DNA from: Clostridium acidisoli DSM 12555 | GTDB lineage: Bacteria > Bacillota > Clostridia > Clostridiales > Clostridiaceae | Length of the DNA: 64,000 nucleotides | Assembly (NCBI RefSeq): GCF_900176305.1 | Contig: NZ_FWXH01000002.1 | Location: 930,001-994,000, forward strand | Reading direction: 5' to 3' | Shown: piece by piece, positions 34,303 through 42,740 of the stretch | How the letters are laid out: each line of letters starts with the position of its first letter | Numbering within the stretch: the stretch's first letter is position 1 | Notes under the pieces: model-generated | Databases searched by the model: none | Told to the model about the DNA's origin: nothing | The model's input: the letters and a program-made list of their open reading frames with translations, nothing else | Made by a program: the position numbers and the translations under genes

Positions 34303-34644
34303 TCAGCTCCTCTTAAATAATTGAACAGTTATTCCTGTGATGACCATTGCCACAATAGTAGATATAATGACTATAATAATTAAATAAGGCCAACAATTTT
34401 TTATTGTGCTTGCGCTCGTAATGAGTCCAACACCAGCAGGAACAAAGAAGAAAGGCAAGTGTTCCAATAAAAAATCACTTACTGTTTCTACAGCTTCAAG
34501 TTTTATAATTCCAGTACATAAAAAAACTACTAGTAGTATCATCCCGATAACATTGCCGGGAATTGTTAAGTGTAAAGATCTACTAAGCAATTCTCCCAAA
34601 AAACAAAATATAAGAACAATTGCAAATTGTCTTATGAGCTTCAT
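34303..34644 (-). CDS. lrgA: LrgA/CidA family holin-like protein
   Basis: A 113-residue membrane protein with four helices, of the LrgA/CidA group (FLGELLSRSLHLTIPGNVIGMILL; FFFVPAGVGLI). The start is ATG 34644 because AAAGGAGG lies eight bases before it; the longer frame to 34677 runs through that site. First gene of the lrgA-lrgB-cdaR-type-radical SAM series. Two palindromic GTATAC boxes lie about 165-210 bp upstream (34809-34853). Confidence 0.93.
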   Translation of the reverse strand: MKLIRQFAIVLIFCFLGELLSRSLHLTIPGNVIGMILLVVFLCTGIIKLEAVETVSDFLLEHLPFFFVPAGVGLITSASTIKNCWPYLIIIVIISTIVAMVITGITVQLFKRS

Positions 34645-34808
34645 GAACGTTTCCTCCTTTCTTCTTAATACACGCATCTTTGTTCATTTGCATCAATGTC
34701 GAATTCATAAATATAATTTTAAACCAATTTTCAACTATATTCATTAGTCAACTGATTTACGTTTTTTTTATTTTTTTGTGCATCTGAACAAAAAATGCTG
34801 TAGAAATC

Positions 34809-34905
34809 GTATACAATATTTTTATTTGTGCCTATTTACTATATATTGTATACAAATTTTTTCATATTATAATATTATGTAAGCTATATTACATATATTA
34901 TAATA
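34809..34905. promoter_or_regulatory. Operator-like dyads upstream of lrgA
   Basis: GTATACAATAT (34809-34819) and ATATTGTATAC (34843-34853) are perfect inverted copies 23 bp apart; the second lies in the palindrome TTGTATACAA, which fits the T-GT-AC-A pattern of GntR/FadR operators. A further 17-bp dyad (34865-34882 with 34889-34905, one extra T) follows and could be a terminator stem for the ABC operon from neither side, since no T run is clear. Binding protein unknown. Confidence 0.45.
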
Positions 34906-34956
34906 ATGTTTTTTTCATATTTAGACAATATTTTATATAAAATATGTAATTAAAAA

Positions 34957-35658
34957 TCATTCTAATTTCTTTGATCCATAAATATGTGAAAAAATGAAAA
35001 CAGGAACTATAACCCAAACCACCATCACTAATAAACTGAAACCCGAATAAAATAATCCTTTACCATTGATAATATTTTTGATTACTAAATCCATATTGGA
35101 TATTCCTAACAGTAATAATATTTTTGATGTTACCACATTTATATTTTCTACAATTGGAATCATATATAAAAGAGATATTATTATAATAGAACAAATCATA
35201 GCTTCAGGTTGATTTCTACACATAAGACCTATTAGTGTGCCAATTAAAATAATTCCAACTAAAGAAATAAACATTAGAATTGCAATTTGCAAAAAGGTTG
35301 TAAATTTTAATTTAAATGCAAATAGCGAAAGCATGTTAGATAATAGAGAGAAAAATAGGCAATGTAAAAGTTTACCTACTAAAAATTCATAGGAATGTAC
35401 CGAAAATAATATAAGGGCATCCAGAGTTCTGTTATCTTTTTCTTCAGTAATAAGATATGGTGGCAAAAACAATCCAGAAAATATAATTCCAGAATTAATG
35501 CATATGTTAATTTTAAGACTGGGATCATTAAATATATTAGAATAAAATATAGTGAAAAAAGTCGGTAGAAATAATATTATTAATACGATAGGATTTCTAT
35601 AATAATCTTTTAATTCTTTAATAATTAAGGCTTTGACTGTTTTTTTAGTGAAACGCAT
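34957..35658 (-). CDS. ABC-2 type transporter permease
   Basis: A 233-residue protein with six predicted membrane helices, of the ABC-2 type. KELKDYYRNPIVLIILFLPTFF at the N-terminus and EEKDNRTLDALILFSVHSYEFLVGKLLH (ABC-2 core, near residue 75) are diagnostic. It is paralogous to the gene upstream, with which it should form a heterodimeric exporter. Substrate unknown; ABC-2 exporters of this small size commonly carry lipids, drugs or peptides. It ends the operon. Confidence 0.88.
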   Translation of the reverse strand: MRFTKKTVKALIIKELKDYYRNPIVLIILFLPTFFTIFYSNIFNDPSLKINICINSGIIFSGLFLPPYLITEEKDNRTLDALILFSVHSYEFLVGKLLHCLFFSLLSNMLSLFAFKLKFTTFLQIAILMFISLVGIILIGTLIGLMCRNQPEAMICSIIIISLLYMIPIVENINVVTSKILLLLGISNMDLVIKNIINGKGLFYSGFSLLVMVVWVIVPVFIFSHIYGSKKLE

Positions 35659-35674
35659 TTTAACACCACCAGCT

Positions 35675-36394
35675 CTAATATAATTTTTTTGTTTTATAAA
35701 TTAAAATGAATAGTAAGGAAGGTATAATTAACCATATAAAAACTATTAATAAGCTGTATCCAGAATAAAGAAGTCCTTTCCCATTTAAAATATTTTTTAT
35801 CATAAAATTCATAATTGAGACATTGATAAGATTATTAATGTTGTTAAAAGTTTTCATAAGCGAAAGCATAGGCGCTAACAGTAAAATCAAAACAAATGGG
35901 AGAGAATACATTAAAGATTGTATAGAATTCTTAGATATAATTCCTATAAGGGACATTAAAATCACTTCACTAATAATTACTATAAAAATCAATATGCACA
36001 ATGAGGGAAGATATCTAAAATTAACTTTAGCTAGTAGTAACATACAGGTACTTGTTAACATTGTTATTAGTACTGTTGGTAAATTTTTACCAAGAAGAGA
36101 TTCTAGAGAGCTTATTCCAGAAAGTATTAAACTATCCAGTGTTCTTTTTTCTTTTTCTTCTACGATATAGAAAGGAGGAAAAAGAGTACATGAAAATGAA
36201 ATATTATAGTCTAATGCTAAAGCAATATTAAAATAACTTAAGCTGCTACTACCATGCTTAAATCTATGAATTAAAAAAATTATAAAAAACACTATTAAAG
36301 AAGCACTAAGTACAATTAAAGTGAATGGGTTTTTATAATAATCATTAATCTCTTTAATAAATATAGCTTTTATATGCCTAATTGATGACCTCAC
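35675..36394 (-). CDS. ABC-2 type transporter permease (paralogue)
   Basis: A 239-residue permease with six helices and the same ABC-2 core as its neighbour (KEINDYYKNPFTLIVLS; EEKEKRTLDSLILSGISSLESLLGK). The start is GTG at 36394, overlapping the stop of the ATPase gene by four bases (GTGA), which implies translational coupling. Partner of the downstream permease and of the ATPase. Confidence 0.88.
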   Translation of the reverse strand: MRSSIRHIKAIFIKEINDYYKNPFTLIVLSASLIVFFIIFLIHRFKHGSSSLSYFNIALALDYNISFSCTLFPPFYIVEEKEKRTLDSLILSGISSLESLLGKNLPTVLITMLTSTCMLLLAKVNFRYLPSLCILIFIVIISEVILMSLIGIISKNSIQSLMYSLPFVLILLLAPMLSLMKTFNNINNLINVSIMNFMIKNILNGKGLLYSGYSLLIVFIWLIIPSLLFILIYKTKKLY

Positions 36395-37239
36395 TTCAAT
36401 TTCCTCCCTGTGACTTTAAGAAATATTTCTTCAATGCTTGGCTCATAAGAATGTATAGACTCAAGTTCATCTGTTGCAATCCATAATCTTATCTTCTCAG
36501 CATTTTCTGCATTTTTACTCAAAAATATCTTATTATCCTGACATTTTAGTTTAACTTGAATAACTGGTTTTGCATATTTTAATTTTAAATTTTCGGGGGA
36601 ATCAACTTCCACAATGGTTCCATTGTTTAAAAATGCAATACAATCACACAGTTTGTCTGCTTCTACCATGTCGTGCGTTGTTAGAAATATTGTTGTTCCT
36701 TCTGAATTTATCTCTTTCAAAAGATTATGTATTTCGTTTGAAATGAAAGGGTCCAGTGATGAGGTTGGTTCATCTAAAAACAATAATTCAGGTTTATTTA
36801 TTATAGACCGAGCTAAAATTAATCTTTGTTTCATTCCTTTAGAAAGTTTTTTAACAGTCGTTCTTTTATCATTACCTAACCCAACTCTCTCCAAAATATC
36901 TTCTATAGATTTTTTATCTGCACCACATATATCAGCAAAAAGTTTCAAGTTGTCCCAAACTGTAAGCCTTTCATAGACACCACTATTGTCACTTAAAATA
37001 CCAACTCTACTTAATATACTTCTATCAAATGAATAAACATCATTATTAAGAATAGATGCCTTACCAGAGGTAGGCATAATTTGAGATGTTAATATTTTTA
37101 TTGTGGTGGTTTTTCCAGAACCACTAGGACCTAATAGACCAAATATTTCATTTTTCCTCACATTAAAAGTAATGTTATTTAAAACTACTTTATCTTTGAA
37201 AACTTTTCTTATTTCCTTCATAAAAATTACGTTTTCCAT
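36391..37239 (-). CDS. ABC transporter ATP-binding protein
   Basis: A 282-residue ATPase. Walker A is GLLGPSGSGKTTTIKI near residue 37, the signature is KLSKGMKQRLILARSI near residue 130, and Walker B is LLFLDEPTSSLDP, followed by the H-loop in TTHDMVEADKL. A C-terminal extension of about 60 residues is typical of ABC-2 exporter ATPases. The start is set to ATG 37239, after TGGAGG. It forms one operon with the two permeases and lies 330 bp beyond the 42-bp hairpin repeat that follows the 35-codon gene. Confidence 0.93.
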   Translation of the reverse strand: MENVIFMKEIRKVFKDKVVLNNITFNVRKNEIFGLLGPSGSGKTTTIKILTSQIMPTSGKASILNNDVYSFDRSILSRVGILSDNSGVYERLTVWDNLKLFADICGADKKSIEDILERVGLGNDKRTTVKKLSKGMKQRLILARSIINKPELLFLDEPTSSLDPFISNEIHNLLKEINSEGTTIFLTTHDMVEADKLCDCIAFLNNGTIVEVDSPENLKLKYAKPVIQVKLKCQDNKIFLSKNAENAEKIRLWIATDELESIHSYEPSIEEIFLKVTGRKLK

Positions 37240-37572
37240 AATTAGCCTCCATTTTAATATCAAAAACAAATTAATACCAAGTAATAAAAATTATTTTTGG
37301 TTTCATCCAATTTTTTAATATGATTTTAATTAATGGGATATATTTTATCATTATACTTAAAAGGATAATGATAGTAAAATTTATATTTATTTATATAATT
37401 GTATATTGTTCAACATGTCATTAAAATTATTACATTCAAGATATCTATTTTCTAATCAATAAATATATTAATTTCCATAAAAATTTTTTTGCATTTTTTC
37501 TGCTCACAAAAATGTCTATTTCCAAGCTTGTATTTTAAATTTGCATGTTTGTCAAACTAAAGTCCATAGATC
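37240..37572. other. Intergenic region upstream of the ABC transporter operon
   Basis: About 330 bp of AT-rich DNA with the promoter of the ABC operon. I see no reading frame with a ribosome binding site and no strong dyad until the repeat at 37573. Confidence 0.5.
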
Positions 37573-37614
37573 AAAAATAAGCAAGTCTACACACTCTGTA
37601 AACTTGCTTATTTT
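37573..37614. repeat. 42-bp hairpin repeat, copy 1 (terminator-like)
   Basis: AAAATAAGCAAGT and ACTTGCTTATTTT arms form a stem with A and T runs at both ends, so it can terminate both strands. It matches copy 2 at 40579-40620 at 40 of 42 positions, in the same orientation. The two copies bracket the 35-codon gene, the HTH-TPR regulator, a membrane protein and barnase/barstar. Confidence 0.9.
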
Positions 37615-37697
37615 CTTATATTATTATCTGTTATATTAACTGAATAAGTCATTTGAACATAAACTATCTTTATTAATGTGAAAACTTAGTAACGTAT

Positions 37698-37805
37698 TTA
37701 ACTATTTAGCATATCTACATTTATATGGATTGTATTGGTAGATTTAATCATTCCATATGGCATCTCTTGATCAAGCTGAAAGACATGAGCTTTTATATTT
37801 TTCAT
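37698..37805 (-). CDS. 35-residue peptide gene downstream of an RRNPP-like regulator
   Basis: A 35-codon gene with AGAGGGGA eight bases before its ATG. It starts 16 bp after the stop of the HTH-TPR regulator, on the same strand, and is followed by the hairpin repeat at 37573. RRNPP regulators are commonly followed by a short gene for their signalling peptide, and that position is the main evidence. The peptide has no clear hydrophobic secretion signal (N-terminus MKNIKAHVFQLDQ, C-terminus HINVDMLNS), which is unusual for Phr- or PapR-like precursors. The translation signal is good; the signalling role is inferred. Confidence 0.6.
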   Translation of the reverse strand: MKNIKAHVFQLDQEMPYGMIKSTNTIHINVDMLNS

Positions 37806-37821
37806 AAAAAAATCCCCTCTC

Positions 37822-39092
37822 TTAAATTAAATTTATTGCTAATAATAAATATTTTTCACATAGATTTTCCTTAGCTTGCTTTAAATACATAAGTGCTAGT
37901 TTATTATAAATATACTTCAGTTCGCATTTATTTTCAGTGGTTTTTAATATCTCTGTAATTTTAAGATAAACCTTTTCTAACTTTTTATTATCATCTATTT
38001 TATCGTATACATCGGCTAATAGAAGATTTCCTTTTAATAAATATTCTAAGTTTTTATACTCATCTGAATACTTTAATCCTAGTTCTAATTTTTCTATAAC
38101 ATCATCAATCAAATTTTGTTTTAATAGGACCTCTGATTTTTCTATAAGTGTAGATCCTAAATTTGCTCTATCTACCTCAATTCTAAACTTTTCAGACATT
38201 TCAAAATATTTCATACTTTCTTTAAAATTATTTTTAGCAGCATATGCTCTACCTAAATTAACATATGCATAACCTAAAAATACATTTTTGTCATCTGTAA
38301 TCTCCGAAAGTAATTCTTTGTAAGTTTCTATTGCCTTATCATAATTTTTTTTGCTTCATAACAACCCGCTTTAATACCATGTCCATAAATATAAAACGCA
38401 TGTGATTTATCACTAATTGCCAAATATTTTTCAACGGTTTCTAAGGCTAAATCTATCTTATTCAAATATTTATAAGCATTAGCTAAGTTATATAAAGACA
38501 TCTTTTGAACTTCTGGATTGTCATAAACAAAAGCATAATATTGACTTAAATTGAAATAAACTATCGCTGTATCATGTTGAGCATTCTTTCCTTTGCATGA
38601 ACCCATTCTAAGATAAATCTGTGCCAACTCTTCATTCTTACCTATAGTTTTATATATTTTTATAGCGTTATGATAATTCACACAAGCATTATCATAATCT
38701 TTCTTTTCCTCATTAATTTGTCCAATTTTAAAATATGTTTTAGCTCTAACTCTAAGTAAATCGTACTTTTCTGATAACTGCAAAATCTCGTCAATTGTAT
38801 TTTGATTTATCTCGTCGTTTTTTAATTGGCCTAAACAATAAAGCTCAGCATCTTCATTGGGAGAACGCATTAGATAATCAGCATCTACATTCAAAATAAC
38901 ATTAAGTTCATTAGCTTTTTGTTTAAATTTTTCCGCTAATTTAATGGCTGTAGCATAACTTATGTCTTTCTTACCTGTTTCAATCATACTTATAAGTCCT
39001 CTACTAACCTTTTCCGTTTTCAAATTTTCCTGTTTTAAATCTAATTGTTCTCTTAGTTTCTTAACCTTTTCACCCATAGTTAAAAAATTCAT
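37822..39092 (-). pseudogene. HTH-TPR (RRNPP-like) regulator with a frameshift in an A8 run
   Basis: Two overlapping frames together give 423 residues, the usual size of clostridial RRNPP sensors. Residues 1-65 are an HTH_3/XRE domain (KVKKLREQLDLKQENL, VSRGLISMIETGKKDIS). The rest consists of TPR repeats (AKTYFKIGQINEEKKDYDNACVNYHNAIKIYK; YAYVNLGRAYAAKNNFKESMKYFEMS). The frame breaks at eight A residues on the minus strand (38345-38352): with nine, the frame reads straight through into KNYDKAIETYKELL. It may be a true mutation, a sequencing error, or a site of polymerase slippage. Start at ATG 39092 after AAAGGTG. The family binds secreted peptides through the TPR region. Confidence 0.82.
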
Positions 39093-39249
39093 TCCCTCAC
39101 CTTTTACCACAATATTCTATATATGTATAATATACAACTATCCTGAAATAAAAGCAACATTTTTAAGTGTGATAATGTTTTTTATTTTATGATAGTCTTA
39201 TGTGCTATTTAAAAAGGCTTACCTTCAGTTACTTTTTTAACTATTCACC

Positions 39250-39588
39250 TTAAATTCTATTATAGTAATCCTTGCACCCAACTATATGAAATATAAACAA
39301 CACTGCAAATATTAAAGTTAACATTGACCATATTGGCAAGTCTTTAAAATGTCCTGCATTAACTAGTCCAATTATTCCTCCTATCACATAAAAAACAGTA
39401 GCTGCTATAGTCATACCTTTACTTCTATTTGACATAATTGACACTATTCCAGCTATAAGCATACATAATGCTAATAAAAATCCAGCCAACCAACTTATAT
39501 CTTTTGCATTTCTTACTTCCACAGCATGTGATTGAAAGACAACAAATACAAATAAAACAATACTAATTATTCCAATTACTTTTTTCAT
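39250..39588 (-). CDS. Small four-helix membrane protein
   Basis: A 112-residue membrane protein with four hydrophobic segments (about residues 4-19, 33-51, 58-78 and 88-104). The family is not recognised. ATG follows AGGGAATTTC, a modest ribosome binding site. It lies between the RRNPP-like regulator and the divergent barnase gene, inside the interval flanked by the 42-bp repeats. Whether it helps immunity or export is unknown. Confidence 0.6.
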   Translation of the reverse strand: MKKVIGIISIVLFVFVVFQSHAVEVRNAKDISWLAGFLLALCMLIAGIVSIMSNRSKGMTIAATVFYVIGGIIGLVNAGHFKDLPIWSMLTLIFAVLFIFHIVGCKDYYNRI

Positions 39589-39751
39589 GAAATTCCCTCC
39601 TAAAATAATAGCTTTATGTTATATTATAACATTTTATATATAAATTACAAATGTGCTAGCAAGTAAATTAATTTTAACTAGAAATTATTACTTTTTTAAT
39701 ACAAGCTTTTATTCCAAATTATATACTTATATCGAAAGAGGTGGTATTATT

Positions 39752-40213
39752 ATGAAAAAAATCAAAACTAAGTTTTCTTTGCTAATAATGTCTTTATTCT
39801 TCCTTGTAGCTACTGCCATAAACTTTTTACCTATGCACACTAATGCTTTTACTATGGCGTCTACCAAAAATACTGCTAGTACCGTTACCATTATTAATGA
39901 CTTCCAAGGGGTAGCAAATTACATTCATGAGTACAATAAACTACCTAGCAACTATATAACCAAAGAACAAGCTGAAGAATTAGGCTGGGAACCTGGTTTT
40001 AATTTATGGGATTATGCACCAGGCTGCAGCATAGGAGGAGATATATTTACAAATAGTGAAGGTGTACTTCCATCCGCCCCTGGACGTGTTTGGCATGAAT
40101 GTGACATAAACTATAATGGTGGACATAGGGGTGCTGATAGATTAGTTTATTCTAATGATGGATTAATTTATGGTACTTCAGATCATTACAATACATTTAC
40201 GCAATACTATTAG
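39752..40213 (+). CDS. Secreted barnase-type ribonuclease
   Basis: A 153-residue precursor with a signal peptide (positively charged start, hydrophobic core to about residue 22, then HTNAF), followed by a barnase domain of about 105 residues. Barnase cuts single-stranded RNA after G. The catalytic residues are in place: Glu in GRVWHECDINY, Arg in GGHRGADRLVY, and His in TSDHYNTF. Two cysteines (in APGCSIGG and HECDI) are absent from classical barnase and could form a disulfide. The start ATG 39752 follows AAAGAGGTGG. The inhibitor gene lies 18 bp downstream. Confidence 0.95.
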   Translation: MKKIKTKFSLLIMSLFFLVATAINFLPMHTNAFTMASTKNTASTVTIINDFQGVANYIHEYNKLPSNYITKEQAEELGWEPGFNLWDYAPGCSIGGDIFTNSEGVLPSAPGRVWHECDINYNGGHRGADRLVYSNDGLIYGTSDHYNTFTQYY

Positions 40214-40231
40214 TGAACAAGGTGATTATTT

Positions 40232-40510
40232 ATGAATATTATTGAATTGAATGGTGCCGAATTTAAAACTAGAACAGAACTTCATATGATACTAAAAAAA
40301 TGCTTGGATTTGCCAGATTATTATGGTGCTAATTTAGATGCATTATGGGATTGTATTACTACCGATGTTAAACTTCCAGTTAAGATCGTTTGGAATGATT
40401 TTAACAAGAGTAAAGAAAACTTAGGTGATTATTCTTATTCTGTAGTAAAGCTTTTTAGAAATGCTTGCAAATATCATAAGGATAAATTTACATTTATTTT
40501 AAATGAATGA
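40232..40510 (+). CDS. Barstar-type ribonuclease inhibitor
   Basis: A 92-residue cytoplasmic inhibitor of barnase. The conserved barstar segment is DLPDYYGANLDALWDCITTD at about residues 27-46, with the acidic residues that plug the barnase active site. The end (KLFRNACKYHKDKFTFIL) also fits. ATG follows AAGGTGAT. It is co-transcribed with the ribonuclease and protects the producer. Confidence 0.96.
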   Translation: MNIIELNGAEFKTRTELHMILKKCLDLPDYYGANLDALWDCITTDVKLPVKIVWNDFNKSKENLGDYSYSVVKLFRNACKYHKDKFTFILNE

Positions 40511-40578
40511 GTTCTAAATCTTGAAACTAATCCTTAATGAAGTATAGTCTTACCATTTGTAATTGACGTAAAGTTTAT

Positions 40579-40620
40579 AAAAATAAGCAAGTCTACATTC
40601 TCTGTAAACTTGCTTATTTT
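40579..40620. repeat. 42-bp hairpin repeat, copy 2 (terminator-like)
   Basis: The same hairpin as at 37573-37614, with two differences in the loop. It can terminate the barstar transcript from the left and the 6S RNA/tRNA-Glu transcript from the right. It ends seven bases before tRNA-Glu. Confidence 0.9.
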
Positions 40621-40626
40621 CCTATA

Positions 40627-40701
40627 TGGTAGCCCCAACGGGAATCGAACCCGTGATTCCGCCTTGAGAGGGCGATGTCTTAACCGCTTGACCATGAGGC
40701 C
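40627..40701 (-). tRNA. tRNA-Glu(CTC), CCA encoded
   Basis: On the minus strand the acceptor arms GGCCTCA and TGGGGCT pair with G-U ends, the anticodon loop CTCTCAA gives anticodon CTC, and the T arm is ACGGG-TTCGATT-CCCGT. CCA follows the discriminator A. The usual clostridial tRNA-Glu is TTC, so this is the minor isoacceptor. Confidence 0.95.
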
Positions 40702-40711
40702 ATATCATAAC

Positions 40712-40740
40712 TGTATGACATGAAAAACTCCATGTCATAC
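40712..40740. repeat. Inverted repeat between tRNA-Glu and 6S RNA
   Basis: GTATGACATG and CATGTCATAC pair perfectly around a seven-base loop. There is no T run on the minus strand, so it is more likely a processing or transcript-end structure of the 6S RNA than a strong terminator. Confidence 0.6.
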
Positions 40741-40759
40741 ATTAATTAATATCATATCA

Positions 40760-40947
40760 ATATTATTCCCATTGTGCCGCTGTACTTAAAAGTCACACCC
40801 GCATCTTAGCAGGTGGGTTTCTCTCAAATTCCTTCTGCCTACTTCGCCTAAGTTGGAAGCTTGACATCTATAATTGTTATTGAAAATCCCTAAATTTATA
40901 TGTCGGTTGAACATATAAGCCTTACGAACACCTCAGGATTGGTACGT
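40760..40947 (-). ncRNA. ssrS: 6S RNA
   Basis: On the minus strand the 5' part TCCTGAGGTGTTCGTAAG and the 3' part CAGCGGCACAATGGGA are the conserved closing-stem segments of 6S RNA, as in enterobacterial CTCTGAGATGTTCGCAAG. The middle is self-complementary with a central bubble, and a local hairpin CCCACCTGC...GCGGGTGT is included. 6S RNA binds the housekeeping RNA polymerase. A TATAAT box lies just upstream (about 40951-40957). Its ends are approximate. Confidence 0.85.
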
Positions 40948-41068
40948 GTATTATTATAACATTTTTAAAGTTAGTTTCAAACTTAAATTATTTTATTTTA
41001 AGCCATTGCATGGTTTTATATCCAATATACTCTATGTTTCTAACAAATGCTACCATTTACTTTTATTT

Positions 41069-41467
41069 TTATATTTTTAAATCGTCAACTGCTTTTTCTA
41101 CGTCTATTTCTTGACCTCTATTAGCAAATTCAGCTATAATTTCTGCATATTCAATTTGTTCTTCATCAATGTCGTAAGTTATGAATTGTGCCTCTAAATC
41201 AAATTCCTCAGAACAATTTTCAATTATTTCACCAACATTATCAACTACTATATCATTTAAATAAGGTATGAAAAATTTATTATACCAGATTTCGCCTTCT
41301 GATTCCTCTTCACATTCGTCATTAGCATAAGCTGATGCTGCTTCAATTTCAGAATCATCAAAATCATAATAAAATCTTACAATTAAACTTTCATCCTTAT
41401 ATTTAATTTCTTCTACATCCTCAAAGTCATTTGATTTTAAATACTCTATTACAGTTGTTTTTTCCAT
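41069..41467 (-). CDS. Acidic hypothetical protein
   Basis: A 132-residue soluble protein with a strong excess of Asp and Glu (for example YANDECEEESEGEIWY) and no membrane segment. The family is not recognised. ATG follows GGAGGTTTG. It stands alone, between the 6S RNA promoter and the divergent arginase family gene. Confidence 0.6.
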   Translation of the reverse strand: MEKTTVIEYLKSNDFEDVEEIKYKDESLIVRFYYDFDDSEIEAASAYANDECEEESEGEIWYNKFFIPYLNDIVVDNVGEIIENCSEEFDLEAQFITYDIDEEQIEYAEIIAEFANRGQEIDVEKAVDDLKI

Positions 41468-41747
41468 TTAAATACAAACCTCCTTATATTACCTAATTAC
41501 TTACAGAAAAACTTTTTTAATATTTATAAGCTTTTTTGGTTAAATTTAATATCAAAAGCTTATTCCTTAACTATGATAACACATATAAGGCTATTTTATA
41601 AATAATTATATTTTTTTATATGCATGTTTATTTATTATGGTAATTTTGCAAATGTTCTGTATATTTTTTTAAGTCTTTATATTTTTTCTAATTGCTATAT
41701 AATCAAACAGTAGTCAAACAATACGTTTACTTTTGGAGGTATGAGAA

Positions 41748-42644
41748 ATGGATGTTAATTTAATAGGCGTTCCATTGTTTTATGGATCTGATAAAAAAGG
41801 TGTGGACCTCGGCCCAGACAAATTGAGAGAGAACAATATAATTAATGTTATAGAAAGTAACCATCATAAAATATATGATTTAGGCAATTTATATGTACCA
41901 AAAGTTGCTGCTGAAAATAAATACTTAACAAATGCTGACATGAAATATTTAGCACCAATTGTTGAAGTAAATAATAATTTAGCTCAGCAAGTTTACACTT
42001 CACTTAAATCAAACTGTTTTCCATTTATAGTTGGAGGAGATCATTCTCTTGGCATGGGTAGTATTGCAGGTGCAAGTAAATACTATAAAAACCTTGCTGT
42101 AATATGGGTAGATGCTCATGGAGATATAAATACGGATAAAACCTCTGACACAGGAAATGTTCACGGAATGCCTCTAGCAGCTTCAATGGGCATAGGATCA
42201 AAAGATCTTACTGATATATTTTATGCTGGCATAAAAGTTAAGCCTGAAAATGTATTTATTATAGGTGCAAGATCCCTTGATAAAGGTGAGCAGGCTCTTA
42301 CTAATGAAAAAAAACTAAATGTATATTCTACTAAGGATGTAGCTGAGAAAGGTATCAAACCAATATTAGATGAAATCTACAACAAACTATTATATAGTAA
42401 TGTGGATGCAGTTCATCTTAGCTTTGATATTGATTGTCTTGATCCTTCATTTGTGCCTGGTACAGGTACTCCTGTTTCCGATGGAATGAATGTTGACGAT
42501 GCTAAATATCTAATAAAATATCTATTTGAGACAAATATGATTAAATCCATGGATTTAGTTGAATTTAACACTCTTCTTGATAAAGGTGATACTACAACTA
42601 GATTGGTTTTAGATTTGGTTAATTGGACATTTAAGTATATGTAA
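41748..42644 (+). CDS. Arginase/agmatinase family ureohydrolase
   Basis: A 298-residue manganese enzyme of the ureohydrolase family, which releases urea from arginine or a related guanidino compound. The metal ligands are in GGDHSLGMGS near residue 98, WVDAHGDIN near residue 123 and SFDIDCLDPS near residue 226. The VHGMPLAASMGIG loop and length fit arginase (RocF) better than agmatinase, and this is the likely assignment. The ATG follows TTTTGGAGGT. It is monocistronic. Confidence 0.9.
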   Translation: MDVNLIGVPLFYGSDKKGVDLGPDKLRENNIINVIESNHHKIYDLGNLYVPKVAAENKYLTNADMKYLAPIVEVNNNLAQQVYTSLKSNCFPFIVGGDHSLGMGSIAGASKYYKNLAVIWVDAHGDINTDKTSDTGNVHGMPLAASMGIGSKDLTDIFYAGIKVKPENVFIIGARSLDKGEQALTNEKKLNVYSTKDVAEKGIKPILDEIYNKLLYSNVDAVHLSFDIDCLDPSFVPGTGTPVSDGMNVDDAKYLIKYLFETNMIKSMDLVEFNTLLDKGDTTTRLVLDLVNWTFKYM

Positions 42645-42654
42645 TCCTAATATT

Positions 42655-42690
42655 AAAAGACCTTCTGGCATAACCAGAAGGTCTTTTATC
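42655..42690. terminator. Bidirectional terminator
   Basis: AAAAGACCTTCTGG and CCAGAAGGTCTTTT form a perfect stem with a short loop. It lies between the arginase family gene and the convergent flavodiiron gene. Confidence 0.93.
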
Positions 42691-42740
42691 ATCCTCTTTT
42701 TTGAAGATGCTTTCGTAAACTATTTATCAATTTTTACTAT

